Shown here in pieces: positions 1-10,300 of a stretch of 64,000 bases of DNA. Under the pieces are notes generated by a model, which did not search any database, was not told the DNA's origin, and saw only the letters and a list, made by a program, of their open reading frames with translations. The DNA lies in NCBI GenBank assembly GCA_011037195.1, contig JAAEAF010000672.1:353608-417607 (forward strand), in the 5' to 3' direction. This DNA is from Triatoma infestans (taxonomy: Eukaryota; Arthropoda; Insecta; Hemiptera; Reduviidae). Position 1 is the first letter of the stretch, and each line of letters starts with the position of its first letter. Made by a program: the position numbers and the translations under genes.

Positions 1-249
1 TTATTTCTGGCCCCATACAATATGTTATTACTATAATCTGGAAATACATATTTACTCCTACCATGAACTTTTCAGATTAATGTTTGGAATGCCATTAACT
101 TATGGTGTTATAATTGTAGAAGAGAAAATTTCTGGTGCCTCTAGCCGTAGTATAGTAGCAGGTTATATTATAAAGATTTTCTAAATATAATTTCTTATCA
201 AAATATATAGGTATATATGATAATAAACATTTAACAAATTTCCACACAG

Positions 250-1717
250 GCGTCACAGTGTTCGAATTATTAACCGCACATGCAAGTCTACACGTTGTCA
301 TACAACTATTTCAGACAGTCATTTCTATGATAATGTTATTTTGGATTTTGAATTTCCCTTTGGAAAGACCATTTCTCTCTTCAGTATTGTTATTTCTACA
401 AGGTTTAGCTGGAATAGCACTTTGTAAGTATAAACTATATTAAGCATGTTAGATTGGTTAAAAATCCATTCCGACCTGAAATATCTCAGGGACCCTTGAA
501 AGTCGGTCAGGGTAAGTATATAAACCCAAATAGTGGCAAACAACACCCACTTCTGCAGGCAGTATGTGTATTATGTGATTTTGGGGGTAGTGCAAATTCG
601 TAATGCTGGAATACTACATACCTAGCGGCTAATACAGTTTACTATCCCCTTTAGGGAAGTTATACTATAAATTGTTGAATATTATAAAGAAAAAATCTAT
701 ATTTACTTTTCAGCTTTTTGCTTATGTACATTGCTGAATACTGTAATGGCTGTAACAAGTGTGGGTATAGCATTTATTGTGGGAAGTGTAATGCTTGGAG
801 GTAAGTTTTAGCCTTAAATTGTTTATATTGTATCACAAATCTTCTTTTAATTATTTCCTGTGCAACTAATAACCAACATTAATGTGTTCTTTGGCCTCTT
901 AATATTTCCACCAAATATTTCCTATTTCTGGCGGTCGCCATCCGGTTTTGCGAATCCGGAATATAATTCCTCTCACTTATACCCACCACCTGTTTGCAAC
1001 CTTGCTCTTCCGATTCTATATTGTCAATTAGAAAATTGCCACACAATTAGAAGAGAATCTTGTCAGCACCTACTATCGCTGAATGGGGTCGACCAATAAC
1101 ATTCTGCTCAATTTGATGCTTTTGGGCGCTCCTTTGTTATTAACACTTAGATTTCTCGATCTTTCCAGATCGCCATTCATTGTGCCTTCACATAATGATC
1201 GGTGGATTTTATACAATAGCTTTCTTTGGAATCCCAGCCAGACGGTGTTCGCCTCGGGAGAGGGGTCAGGATTGCGATGCACAGACCATCATGTCCAAAA
1301 TCCAAGTCAGGAATTGTTTTGTTTTTTTTTGCTTTACTTATCTCCAGTAATGCAGAACCCCTATATTTTTCCCTTTAAATACTTTATTTCAATTTAATAT
1401 TAAAACATAAATTAAAAAGCCTCGCTTTTAAAGAAAATCAAAAATTAATTCTGCATAGAAGTTTTGTTTTTATTCCAGGTATGATGTGGCCAATTGAAGG
1501 TGTTCATCCTTCAATAAAGTTATTATCTAGGATTGGACCTAATACTTTTTCAACGCAAACACTAAGAACTCTGAGTATAAGAGGATGGAATTTGACAAAT
1601 AAGGAAGTATATTTAGGTTTTATCTCCACTTCTTCGTGGATAATTGTATTTACATTAATTACATATATTTATGTTAAATGTAATAAAGCCAAATCGTTTT
1701 TATCAAAAACCATGTGA
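250..1717 (+). CDS. ABC transporter, ABCG/ABCH-type, C-terminal exons (5' part outside window)
   Basis: Three coding exons at 250-423, 714-800 and 1479-1717, joined by GT-AG introns with matching phases (1 then 1) and ending in TGA. They encode the last transmembrane helices of an ABC-2 type half transporter. The first exon gives two hydrophobic helices, the second one helix ending VGSVMLGG, and the third the family-typical motif MMWPIEGVHP, an extracellular loop with RGWNLTNKEVYLGF, and a final helix before a short basic tail. The 'WPIEG' turn and the 'RGW...EVY.GF' segment are characteristic of insect ABCG/ABCH half transporters, which export lipids at the plasma membrane. The nucleotide-binding domain and start lie left of the window, so the subfamily cannot be fixed. 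An AATAAA lies near 1761. Intron 2 (801-1478) holds open stretches in several frames that I could not assign to any family. Confidence 0.85.
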
Positions 1718-2944
1718 TGCTGGACTTAAAATATTTTTCTTTAAGTCATATAATTGTATTTAATAAATACTTATATTTAAAGTATAATCGTTTTTTTATT
1801 TTATTTAGTGGTTTTGTTTGTTAAATAACAAATATTAAATATTAATATTATTGTTTACTATCATTATTTTAGGAAAAAAAATTAAATATCCATTCTTTAC
1901 ATAAACGAAACTTGAATCTTCTTGAAATAGAGGAGTAGCATATTAAATTTAACTGGGGAAGGCTAAAATTCTTCCCAGTGAAGATGTAATGTTTGCCATA
2001 TTCAACTTTGGTAATTGCTTGAGCAGTAGTTTCTATGCAAAATGAATTTCAGCTGACAGTTTTGGTCTATTTCTTAGAACAAAACAATATATTCAACCAA
2101 AAATTGCCAAAATCTCTTATTCTTGATGAAATAAGATAAAGTAACTATGTACATATAAGGAACTGTGATACACATAAGGAACTGTGATACAAAAAATTTT
2201 TCGCCTACTCATCAATATTAACAATGCTTAATACACCAATTAAATTAGTTGAAAATTACCTTTATCTTATAGTTGAATCCGAAAATGTTTTCTTTGGACT
2301 ATATTTTTGGTAGCTGAAATAATTATGGTTTAGAAGTTGAATTTATCATGAAATCTTGGGCGTTTACTAAATGGTCAAATCTGATTTACTTCATCTCTAT
2401 ACCAATCTATTGGTAAAATCTGGCATCTAATTTTTATCACATACTTCTGGTTCAATCAGGACTATAAATATATACAAATTCATCTAAGTAATTTCCCAAT
2501 TGCGATTTGGAATTTTTGCATGATCACATTGAAATCCACTAAGAACATTCAAGCCAGTGACATGTTTCATTTCAGTTTGTTTCCCTAGGTCGCAGTTAGG
2601 TGTTGAAACAAGATTATTATAACTTTCTGAAATTTTTATAAGTTTAAATGTTTCATAGCTTAATGGAATTTAAGTTATTAGAAATATTTGACTAAACCTC
2701 TACATCATGCTCATGATTCGGTGCTCAATTCTGCACCGTACTACAAATGTAGAAGAAGACTAGTTTTCTCCAGCTTTTACTGAACTTGGCAACTGCTTGT
2801 CTCTTCTTAAATTCATATTAAGAATGAGTATTCTTTCAGGTTTCCGCGGCACGCGAGTAATTTGGTATAAATCTATGTTTTCCCCATGTTATAGTAAGCT
2901 TTTTCAAGAATAGCCACGACCTTGTAGCAGCTTATTCCCATATA
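1718..2944. other. Intergenic A+T-rich stretch, no gene seen
   Basis: Apart from the likely polyadenylation signal near 1761, no coding signal is seen. A roughly 20-bp tandem duplication built on 'ataaggaactgtgatac' lies at about 2152-2192. Confidence 0.5.
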
Positions 2945-2948
2945 GGCG

Positions 2949-3076
2949 TGTTAAGTGGCTAGCTAGTAAAGTTTATCAGTGTGCGCGCTGTGAGGGGGGG
3001 CCGTGCGTGCGCGCAGAGAGCTGACACGGCAGTCTATAAGACAGATGCCTCTACAGACTAGAGGAGAAGGCGAGAT
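2949..3076 (+). repeat. Truncated 5' LTR
   Basis: It aligns with 3707-3834, including the G-rich run, the GTGCGTGCGCGC segment and the shared end GGCGAGAT, after which the two copies diverge abruptly. Just inside, about 3075-3125, is an imperfect 38-bp direct duplication of the ATGACAGTCAAG and GACGAGAACA words. Confidence 0.8.
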
Positions 3077-3112
3077 GACAGTCAAGACGAGAACAAATAA
3101 GACGAGAACAAC

Positions 3113-3694
3113 ATGACAGTCAAGGAAGAGTCCATCTCCGGCCTTGGAGAACTACACGCGTCCTCACGTTGTACCTATAAGACAGACGCATACACATTAT
3201 TGCCTACTACCCAGGGTAGGATGGAAGCAAAGTTAGATCACTGGGTTGCACCGGCTCAGATACCTCCGATGTTCGAGTATATTGCACAGACTATGCCACC
3301 CGAGGTAGCGCGAGACGCACTTCAAGCATTGCAAGGAGAAGGTAAGCTGCAGGTTGATGGGCATGGATACGCAATGGCACGGCTGGATGCCCTTATGGCT
3401 ACCGTCTCCCGACTCCAGGGAGAAGAGCAGAACCGGGAGGCCTGGAAGGTGATTGCAGGATGGACGGGCGGGCATGGACTCTCGTTCCTAGGCGTGGTTG
3501 CCTGCTTGAGCGTCTGGTACTGGCTCCGCAAGAGGCCAGGTGGGAAACAGCCGCAAGTGTCGAATCAGCCGAATACATCAGGAGGAGGCGATTTCACCAT
3601 CTATCGCCCCACGCCGCGGCCAACTCAGCCACCAATGGACCGCATCGAAGAAGACATCGAGGAGACATCGAAGGGGCTAGCCACCACTTTTTGA
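3113..3694 (+). pseudogene. Envelope-like C-terminal fragment of an LTR retroelement
   Basis: An open frame of 193 codons lies between the two LTR copies and ends just before the purine tract, the position of env in errantivirus-like elements. It has a long amphipathic stretch, one hydrophobic segment (about residues 122-138, with FLGVVACLSVWYW) and a basic then acidic, proline-rich tail. That is the layout of a membrane fusion protein's stem, anchor and cytoplasmic tail. The ectodomain, fusion peptide and cleavage site are absent, so it cannot act as an envelope. Its G+C content is clearly above the flanks. Codons remain open along the whole remnant; whether it is expressed cannot be judged. 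The assignment rests on position and membrane topology, not on a recognised domain. Confidence 0.5.
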
Positions 3695-3706
3695 AAGGGG
3701 GGGCAA

Positions 3707-4422
3707 TGTAAAATGGCTAGCTAGTGAAGTTTATCAGTGTGCGCGCTATGAGGGGGGCCCGTGCGTGCGCGCAGGGAGCTGACACGGCAGTCTATGAGAC
3801 AGATGCCTCTACAGACTAGAGGAGAAGGCGAGATAATTTTAATAAAATATAAAATATAATATAATGAGGAGCAGTGTGAGTTCGTGAGTGCCTTCTCATT
3901 GTATTGCCGAGCTCTCTGGGCGTAACGTTTTACTGTAGGAAGTAGTGGGTTGGGATGGTTTAAATTTACGTTGTTAAACAATTAAAATTACTAGTTTAGT
4001 AGTTAATTATTTGGAGGGTTATATTTCTCAATAATTTAGTAAGTAGTGGATTACGAATCAGTATATATATATATATTTTAGTATTGTCCGTATAACTTTG
4101 GGGTTTGTAAGTTACTAGCTATATATATATATATATTCCAGTATTGTCTTTATAACTATAGTTTTGCGATCTACCAGCTATATATATATTTTTGCATGTG
4201 TTTTTATAATTTTGATTTGACATTATACTTTTGTCTGTCCGTTTTTACTTTTTTTTTTATATAATTACATTATATAACTTGTATAACAATTAGACTGGAG
4301 TCTTTTTTCTTCTACTCCCTCTACTTACGTGCCGACTCTCTGAACCTCTAATTCCCTTCCAGCTCCCGTACCATAAACCCCCTCCAGTAGATCCCCCTAA
4401 CCCCCCCTTTCAGTGGGTTACA
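3707..4422 (+). repeat. Complete 3' LTR
   Basis: It starts TGTAAAATGG directly after the purine tract and ends GGGTTACA directly before the GGCG target duplication. Its first 128 bp match the left remnant. The interior is very A+T-rich and includes a 60-bp tandem repeat. Confidence 0.75.
4061..4190 (+). repeat. 60-bp tandem repeat inside the LTR
   Basis: The units begin with a (TA)n run followed by GTATTGTC; the GTATTGTC word recurs at 4081 and 4141, giving a 60-bp period. There are about 2.2 copies. Confidence 0.7.
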
Positions 4423-4426
4423 GGCG

Positions 4427-5328
4427 AAACACTGATTTATTTGAAACTAATGAGGCGGTCCTAATCCGAGACCTTAGTATTTTTGTAATATTTTGCTGTG
4501 GAACCAAATTGTCTTTTTCCCCCGAATAAAAATACAGATTTTTTGCATGATATACTTTTGAAATTTCCTATCGCGCCCTATTAAAAAATACCATAACAAA
4601 TGCCACATCTCTCTCAAAAGATTCTTAATGTAATTTAAACATAAATTAATATCATTTAAAAATAACCATGATATATAAAAACAAATGCATTTGATTTCCT
4701 CTATTATTTTAATAACTCTCCAATTTGCCGTTTGTTGCCAAACTTCTTACATATCAATTTACCTAAATATTTTCTTATATTAACCTTGTTTGGATTTCAC
4801 ATTTATTCATTATTTTATTACAACCTTTTGACTTTTCTTAAAGTTTGCATTGCCTTTCTTAGAACTTTATCTATCCTTATTAGTGCAGTATACTCCTGAA
4901 ATATCTCATCGCCCCCCTAATAAAAATGACTTCAGGTATTCTTTAAAACATGCTATTTATTATACATTATTACTATTTTCTAATGTATAATCATAATTTA
5001 TAATAATTCTATTTTGTATTAAACACACACATATAGTAACAACATATATACAACCAACAAACCAACAAGGTGATTGTAACAAAAACATTATTGAAGTGAA
5101 ATCTCTACACGAACTTGGTGAATTTGCTCTAACGATGGGTATGAATCCGAAACCGGTCAGGAACAAAAGGAGTATGCATGCTACGAGATGTTATCTGGAG
5201 ATGATATAAAATACCAGATGTTATCTCGCATTGCGGATCCATCCACACATTCAAAAATAAATAAAGGTTGTAAAAAAATAAAGTCTCTCATTATAGCAAA
5301 CTAAATAAATAATTCATAAAAAATAAAC
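4427..5328. other. A+T-rich stretch with a dispersed repeat at about 5090-5265
   Basis: No gene is seen. The repeat contains CTAACGATGGG, then ATCCGAAACCGGTC (5129-5158), then two copies of a GATGTTATCT word. The later ATGTTATCTCGCATTGCGGA matches the repeat at 8885-8915 in an SF3A1 intron. Confidence 0.5.
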
Positions 5329-5329
5329 A

Positions 5330-6730
5330 CAGTCGGAGTGGAGACTGAAACCCTATGTGAAATATTACAAAGGGGCCTGGATATCACCAATAATAGATGG
5401 TGCCTTTCTGTGTGGTTGGGAATTAACCCAAAAAAACTCGGTAGTCCCTTTTACAAGGCGAAGGACTCTTTAACATCTGAAAAGCATCCAGTTAGCTGGA
5501 GTCGACTTAGAGTGGAAGAAAGAAGTTAATACATTGGAATAACTCTTGATAATAAGCTCCAATGGAATAGGTAGGTATGTTGAATTAACTGCAAGGCTAC
5601 TCGCGCTCTCATGGTGTGTAGGAGGATGGCGGGCAAGTCCTGAGGATATCCTCCTCGCATTCTTATCTGGATGTACACCATGATGGTGAGACCTACCATC
5701 ACCTATGGAGCGAGAGCGTGGTATATCAGAACAAAGTTAAGGTCAAGAAGATTTTTGACAAAGTACAGCGTCTTGCGTGCCTATGCATGACGGGATCAAT
5801 GAGGACGTGTCCCACGGCCACGATTGAGATCATTCTCAATCTCACAACGCTCCCGTGGTGGAAAGGGTGGCGAAGGGAGCCCTCCTCAGAATATCTAGGG
5901 AGGGCGTGGTGGGATATGGACTAAGCTCCAGGGAGCGGACGTTTCCTTCTGTCGGCTCCCTCCCCTGGAAACTTCCTAGAGGCAGTATGACTAAGAAATA
6001 TAGTTTCGTTAGAAATTTTTCTACGAAGCTAAGCACGAAAAGGGAGTGGAGCGAAGGATCCGGCCTGGCTAGTATTAGCAAGCATGCTAATCTCACTAAG
6101 TGGTATACAGATGGGTCTAAGACCATCGAAGGAACCGGGGCAGGGGTGTATGGGCCTAGAACTAAACACTCGGAACACATGGGCAAGTTTCCTAGCATCT
6201 TCCAGGCGGAAATTCACGCTATTGGAAGGTACATTCAGTTGAACCTTGACAGAGGATATCGGAATCAGGAAATAGTTATCCTATCCGATCCGATAGTCAG
6301 GCTGCCATTAAAGCACTGAGTTCTTATGTTATCAGTTCTAAAATGGTATGGGAATGCCTAGGTAAGCTCAACGACCTAGGCAGAAGAAACAAAGTTACCC
6401 TATACTGGGTGCCGGGACATGTCGGCATGGAAGGCAATGAGGTAGCCGACACCCTGGCAAAAGAAGGCGCTGTATCTCCTCTCACTGGGCCAGAGCCCTT
6501 TTGCGGAATCAACGACCAAGTATTCTTAAAAAAAATCAAGAAGGAGAAGGTGGCGAAAAGAACTGTCTGAGGTGGCGAAAGGCGGCTCTCTGGAACACCA
6601 TCCCGGGGCTGAGGCAGGCTAAGGTCTGTCTGGGTGGTTTTAACCAGGAAAGGTCGAAAGCGTGCATCAATCTGAGTAAGAACAGGATCGTATTCTTACG
6701 GGATTCCTTAAGGGCCGTTATAGATTTCAT
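5330..6730 (+). pseudogene. Decayed non-LTR retrotransposon with RNase H (LINE family B)
   Basis: Fragments of an ORF2 polyprotein in several frames. A reverse-transcriptase C-terminal part at about 5345-5570 has GINPKKL and a later YIGITLDNKLQWN. A thumb-like segment lies at about 5718-5840 (RLACLCMTGSMRTCPTA). An RNase H domain lies at about 6095-6480, with TDGSK, a degraded 'LSDSQAA' strand and WVPGHVGMEGNEVAD. The C-terminal region continues to about 6730. The RNase H acidic positions can still be recognised, but a 5-bp CCGAT duplication at about 6286-6295 breaks the frame and other stops occur. A C-terminal RNase H fits the R1/LOA/Jockey-group LINEs. The same family lies inverted at 17160-18045. 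Confidence 0.8.
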
Positions 6731-7363
6731 TCTGAAGATCTACGAACAGCCACTGTATTTACTAATTTATAATGCAATATATGTGTTTTCAAATTTCAGT
6801 GCAAATTGCTACTGCCTCCCCAGAAATTCTCTTGAAAATCAATTTTCCAGCCAATCTGACATTTTTATATATGTAAATATATTCCAACCAATCTTTTACA
6901 CTAATACGAAACACTAATTCATTAATTATCTTACGATTATATGTTTACACTTTTCTTACGAAACAGGTAAAAGTTCCAATTTGTATGCTTGATTTATGGC
7001 AGGTCAAACATACAAATGTAAGAGATGTGTTGTGTAACAACCCCTTGAAAGCCTTCAAGCCCGTCTTTGCTGGTGCATAGTTAGGTTTGCATTCGTTATT
7101 TTTCGTTTTATTTTCATTGTTATTATTTGAAAGTTAAAAAATGAGCTAAAGAGTCATTTTGGCTCAGTCTGCCATTTATTTATTGACTTTTTCTTCTTTT
7201 TTTCTGTGTGTTTAGGAAGTACGCAAGATTGACGAACAACTTTAAATGGACTAAACATCAATAAATTTAATATTGTTTACACAAAAAAAAAAAAAGATAT
7301 TACTGTGAGTGAAAATTATCAAATTCAGATAGTAAATAAACTGAATTTAAGCAGGTAAAGTAA
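6731..7363. other. Intergenic, 3' flank of SF3A1
   Basis: No coding signal is seen. The reverse strand has an AATAAA-type polyadenylation signal near 7172-7182, suitably placed for the SF3A1 transcript that ends its coding sequence at 7364. Confidence 0.4.
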
Positions 7364-10300
7364 TTATTTTTTACGCCCCCCTCTCTCCTTAAGCTGCAGT
7401 TGTACCAACGAGTTTGAGGTAAGGTTATAGTAGGCGAGTGTATTTGAATCTTTGAAGAAAATTCCCTAAAAAACCAACAAATAAATTGCATCAATTAATA
7501 TTTTACATAAAGAAAAAAATTTTATATAATACAATCACACAACTTTCTCTTACTGCAGTTAATACAATTATAAAAAAATTGACAAATTGCCTTTAAACTT
7601 GCAAGTTATATCCGTTGCGATTACAAATTCCGAGAATACCTCCCCCCCAAAACCCTAAAAAATCAATTTTATAAAGTCTAAAGAAGATTCTTTAGAGCTA
7701 AACTTAACATTGCTGCTTAACAGCCATTTATGTATGTTGATAGTATACAATTTTTAAAAAAATCATTGCAGCCGTTTTAATGAAAATAGTGAAAGAAATA
7801 TTCAGCAAAGTCGCACTTTTGGTTGATAGATTTCTTTCAAAACCTTCAGAATTTCAAACAAACATTTAAATTGAAATCCAATCCGATATGAATGTAAAAC
7901 TTCACTTCTACAACAGTAAGTGAAAGTAAAAATTAGTAATAGAAGTAAAAATTGTGCTACTTTACCTCTGCTTGTAATTTCTGCTTTGCTGGTGGCATGC
8001 CAGTAGCATCTTGAATTCTTGCTTTTATCGTGGAAACAATATCACTATAGGCAAGTGTCAACGTCAACGCTTGTCCGTTCAACTTCCATTCAGGCTTGTC
8101 CGCCATCATTGGCACTAACACTTTGAATGTTACTGGACCCTAAATGTAAAGAGACAGTTGTGTCAATAGTATTCAGTTTTATTATGAACTCAATATATTC
8201 AAATATAATTGAACTTTCTTGTGTATGAGGGAGAAAATACCTTATTCTGTGAAAGGAACTGCGCTTCTGGTATAAGAGTATCTTCGGTTTTCTGTTTCTT
8301 TGGAACGGGTTCTTCTTCAGAAACTTCTGCAGCGTTAGCAACATGTTTCAATAGGTTGCTTACCTGGGAAAGATGTTAACAAAAAAAGAAAGAAACTCTG
8401 AAAATTTCAATAATTATTAAAGCATAGACATGAGAATTTAAATACTGACTAACCGAAGACGCTGGTGGTGGTTGAGGTGGTTGCGGCGGCATAGGAGCTG
8501 TTCCTGGTGGAGCCATAAATGCCGATGGTGTAGCTGCCACAACGGGGAATGCTCCCGGAGGAACTAAATATTATTGAGAGAAAAAAAACTGGTTATTCAA
8601 TAGAAATTAAGCTATGTGACTTCTATCTAAAATTTAGCAATACTGTGCCAAATTAAAGAAATGCCTTATCTATGATGCCAATTTCTTATCTATGATTTTT
8701 ATCCGTGTTATATGGTTCATTATTATTATTTTTTTTTTCTAATCGGTTTCGGATTCTCATGTATCGTCAGAGTAGGGCTATCTATTTATATAGAGTTGAC
8801 TTCAATTTAATGTTTCTATCACGCACCATGTTAACTCTCTACATGAATTAACAGCCTTACTCTGACGATGGATGAAATCATAGATGTTATCTAGCATTGC
8901 GGACTCAAACATATTCAACAATTTCTTATCTTCTTTCTTCCCCCTATCCCACACCGTAACAGAAGAGATGACGAAAGGGATACAATTGGATCTTGCAGCA
9001 GTTCCCAAGTTGGACTCGGAATGTCATATCTAACAAAGATATCTGTTACAAGCTAACGAAGCAATCTTATGGAAACGGAGATATCTCTGACGTCAGTTCT
9101 ATAGTCATTAATAAGGTCAGAATGAATCCTGCGTAGCCACTAAGAAGTAGAACAGAGAAAACGTACTTCCATTGAAAAAGTATTTCGAAGCAGAACCACT
9201 ATAAGATATTTTAAGAGGCCTACTATCCACAATGCACATTCTTTTTGTAAGAGTGAAAGTTACAGCTAAGAAGGATCAATGCCAAGCTTTTAGGGTACTG
9301 CTTCTAAGGAATTATTCACAAATATAGGTCTTGCTCATAAGAAATATAGTAAGGAAGATGAAGTTTTATTTTTTTTATGATTAGAACAGTCGAAGATGAT
9401 TCTTCGGGTTGGCGCCGGACTGATTAAGAGCGATGACTATCTATAGGCACGAAATATTATTCTATTGAATTAGAACTGGTTTCAAAAGAAATGCGTGCAG
9501 TTTAAATGACAAAATATGTGGATAATTACCCATGAGAGGAGGGCGAATTGGCGCAGGCACCATCATGATTGGGGGTTGCGGAGGAGGAGGTGCCATGATT
9601 CCAGGTGGTGGGGGTAATGGCGCAGCCGCAACGGGAGGTAACGGCGGTGCTGGAGGTTTTGGAGGTGGAAGTGGAGGTGGTTGAGCCGGTGGTTGTGCCT
9701 GCTGTTGATTTCCACCGCTGGGGCGAGCCACCGGCTTTGGACCGATCTTCTCCTTTTCTTCATCTGGCAACAGGCCTTTTACTTTGTGTATCTGATGAAT
9801 TTGTTCTTCGATAGTAATGTTTGCTCGAGCGGCCCTGGTAGCAGCTTCGACACTAGATGTATGACCGTCCCATGTAACCTAACAACAGTATGTCTTGTTA
9901 TGTTAGGAATTATGTAATTAGTAAGCATAACAGTTGAAAACTAACCTTGTCATCTTTCTTTTTATCCTCTTCACCAATCTTTTTACCAATAGCAGTTTCT
10001 TCGTCGCCCACACCGAAGATATCTGTACGACGTTCAGCTAGTTGCTTCAAGCTGGCTTCAATTGCGGAACCTATCCAAAATTTTAAATTAAAATATTAGT
10101 AAAGATATAGAATTTCATTATATAAACAAAAAAAAAGTAAAAATTTAAGCTTCGCAGGCTCAGAACTAAATTTAATGTTAGTAAACATTTTATGGCGATG
10201 TTGCCACTTGAGACTAAATAGATGCAATCTAAATGTGCCACAATTATGCATAAACGAAGCTGGGGGAGGGGGTCGATACTTACTAAACAAAGAAGTATGA

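Larger units (their letters stand above)
2945..4426 (+). mobile_element. Internally deleted LTR retrotransposon with 4-bp target duplication
   Basis: The element runs 2949-4422, begins TGT and ends ACA, and is flanked by GGCG at 2945-2948 and again at 4423-4426. Order: the first 128 bp of the left LTR, an envelope-like reading frame, a purine tract (GAAAGGGGGGGC, about 3694-3704), and a complete right LTR of 716 bp. The rest of the left LTR, the primer-binding site, gag, pol and most of env are missing. The 4-bp target duplication and an envelope-like 3' gene fit the Ty3/gypsy (errantivirus-like) group. The two LTR copies differ at several positions in 128 bp, so the insertion is old. Confidence 0.8.

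Noticed and set aside
860..1397. Overlapping open frames on both strands in intron 2 of the ABC transporter
   Set aside because: No recognisable domain in any frame; the exon chain of the transporter closes in phase without this stretch.
9560..9720. Gly/Pro-codon repeat as a microsatellite or collagen-like gene
   Set aside because: It is the proline-rich part of SF3A1 exon 11 on the minus strand.
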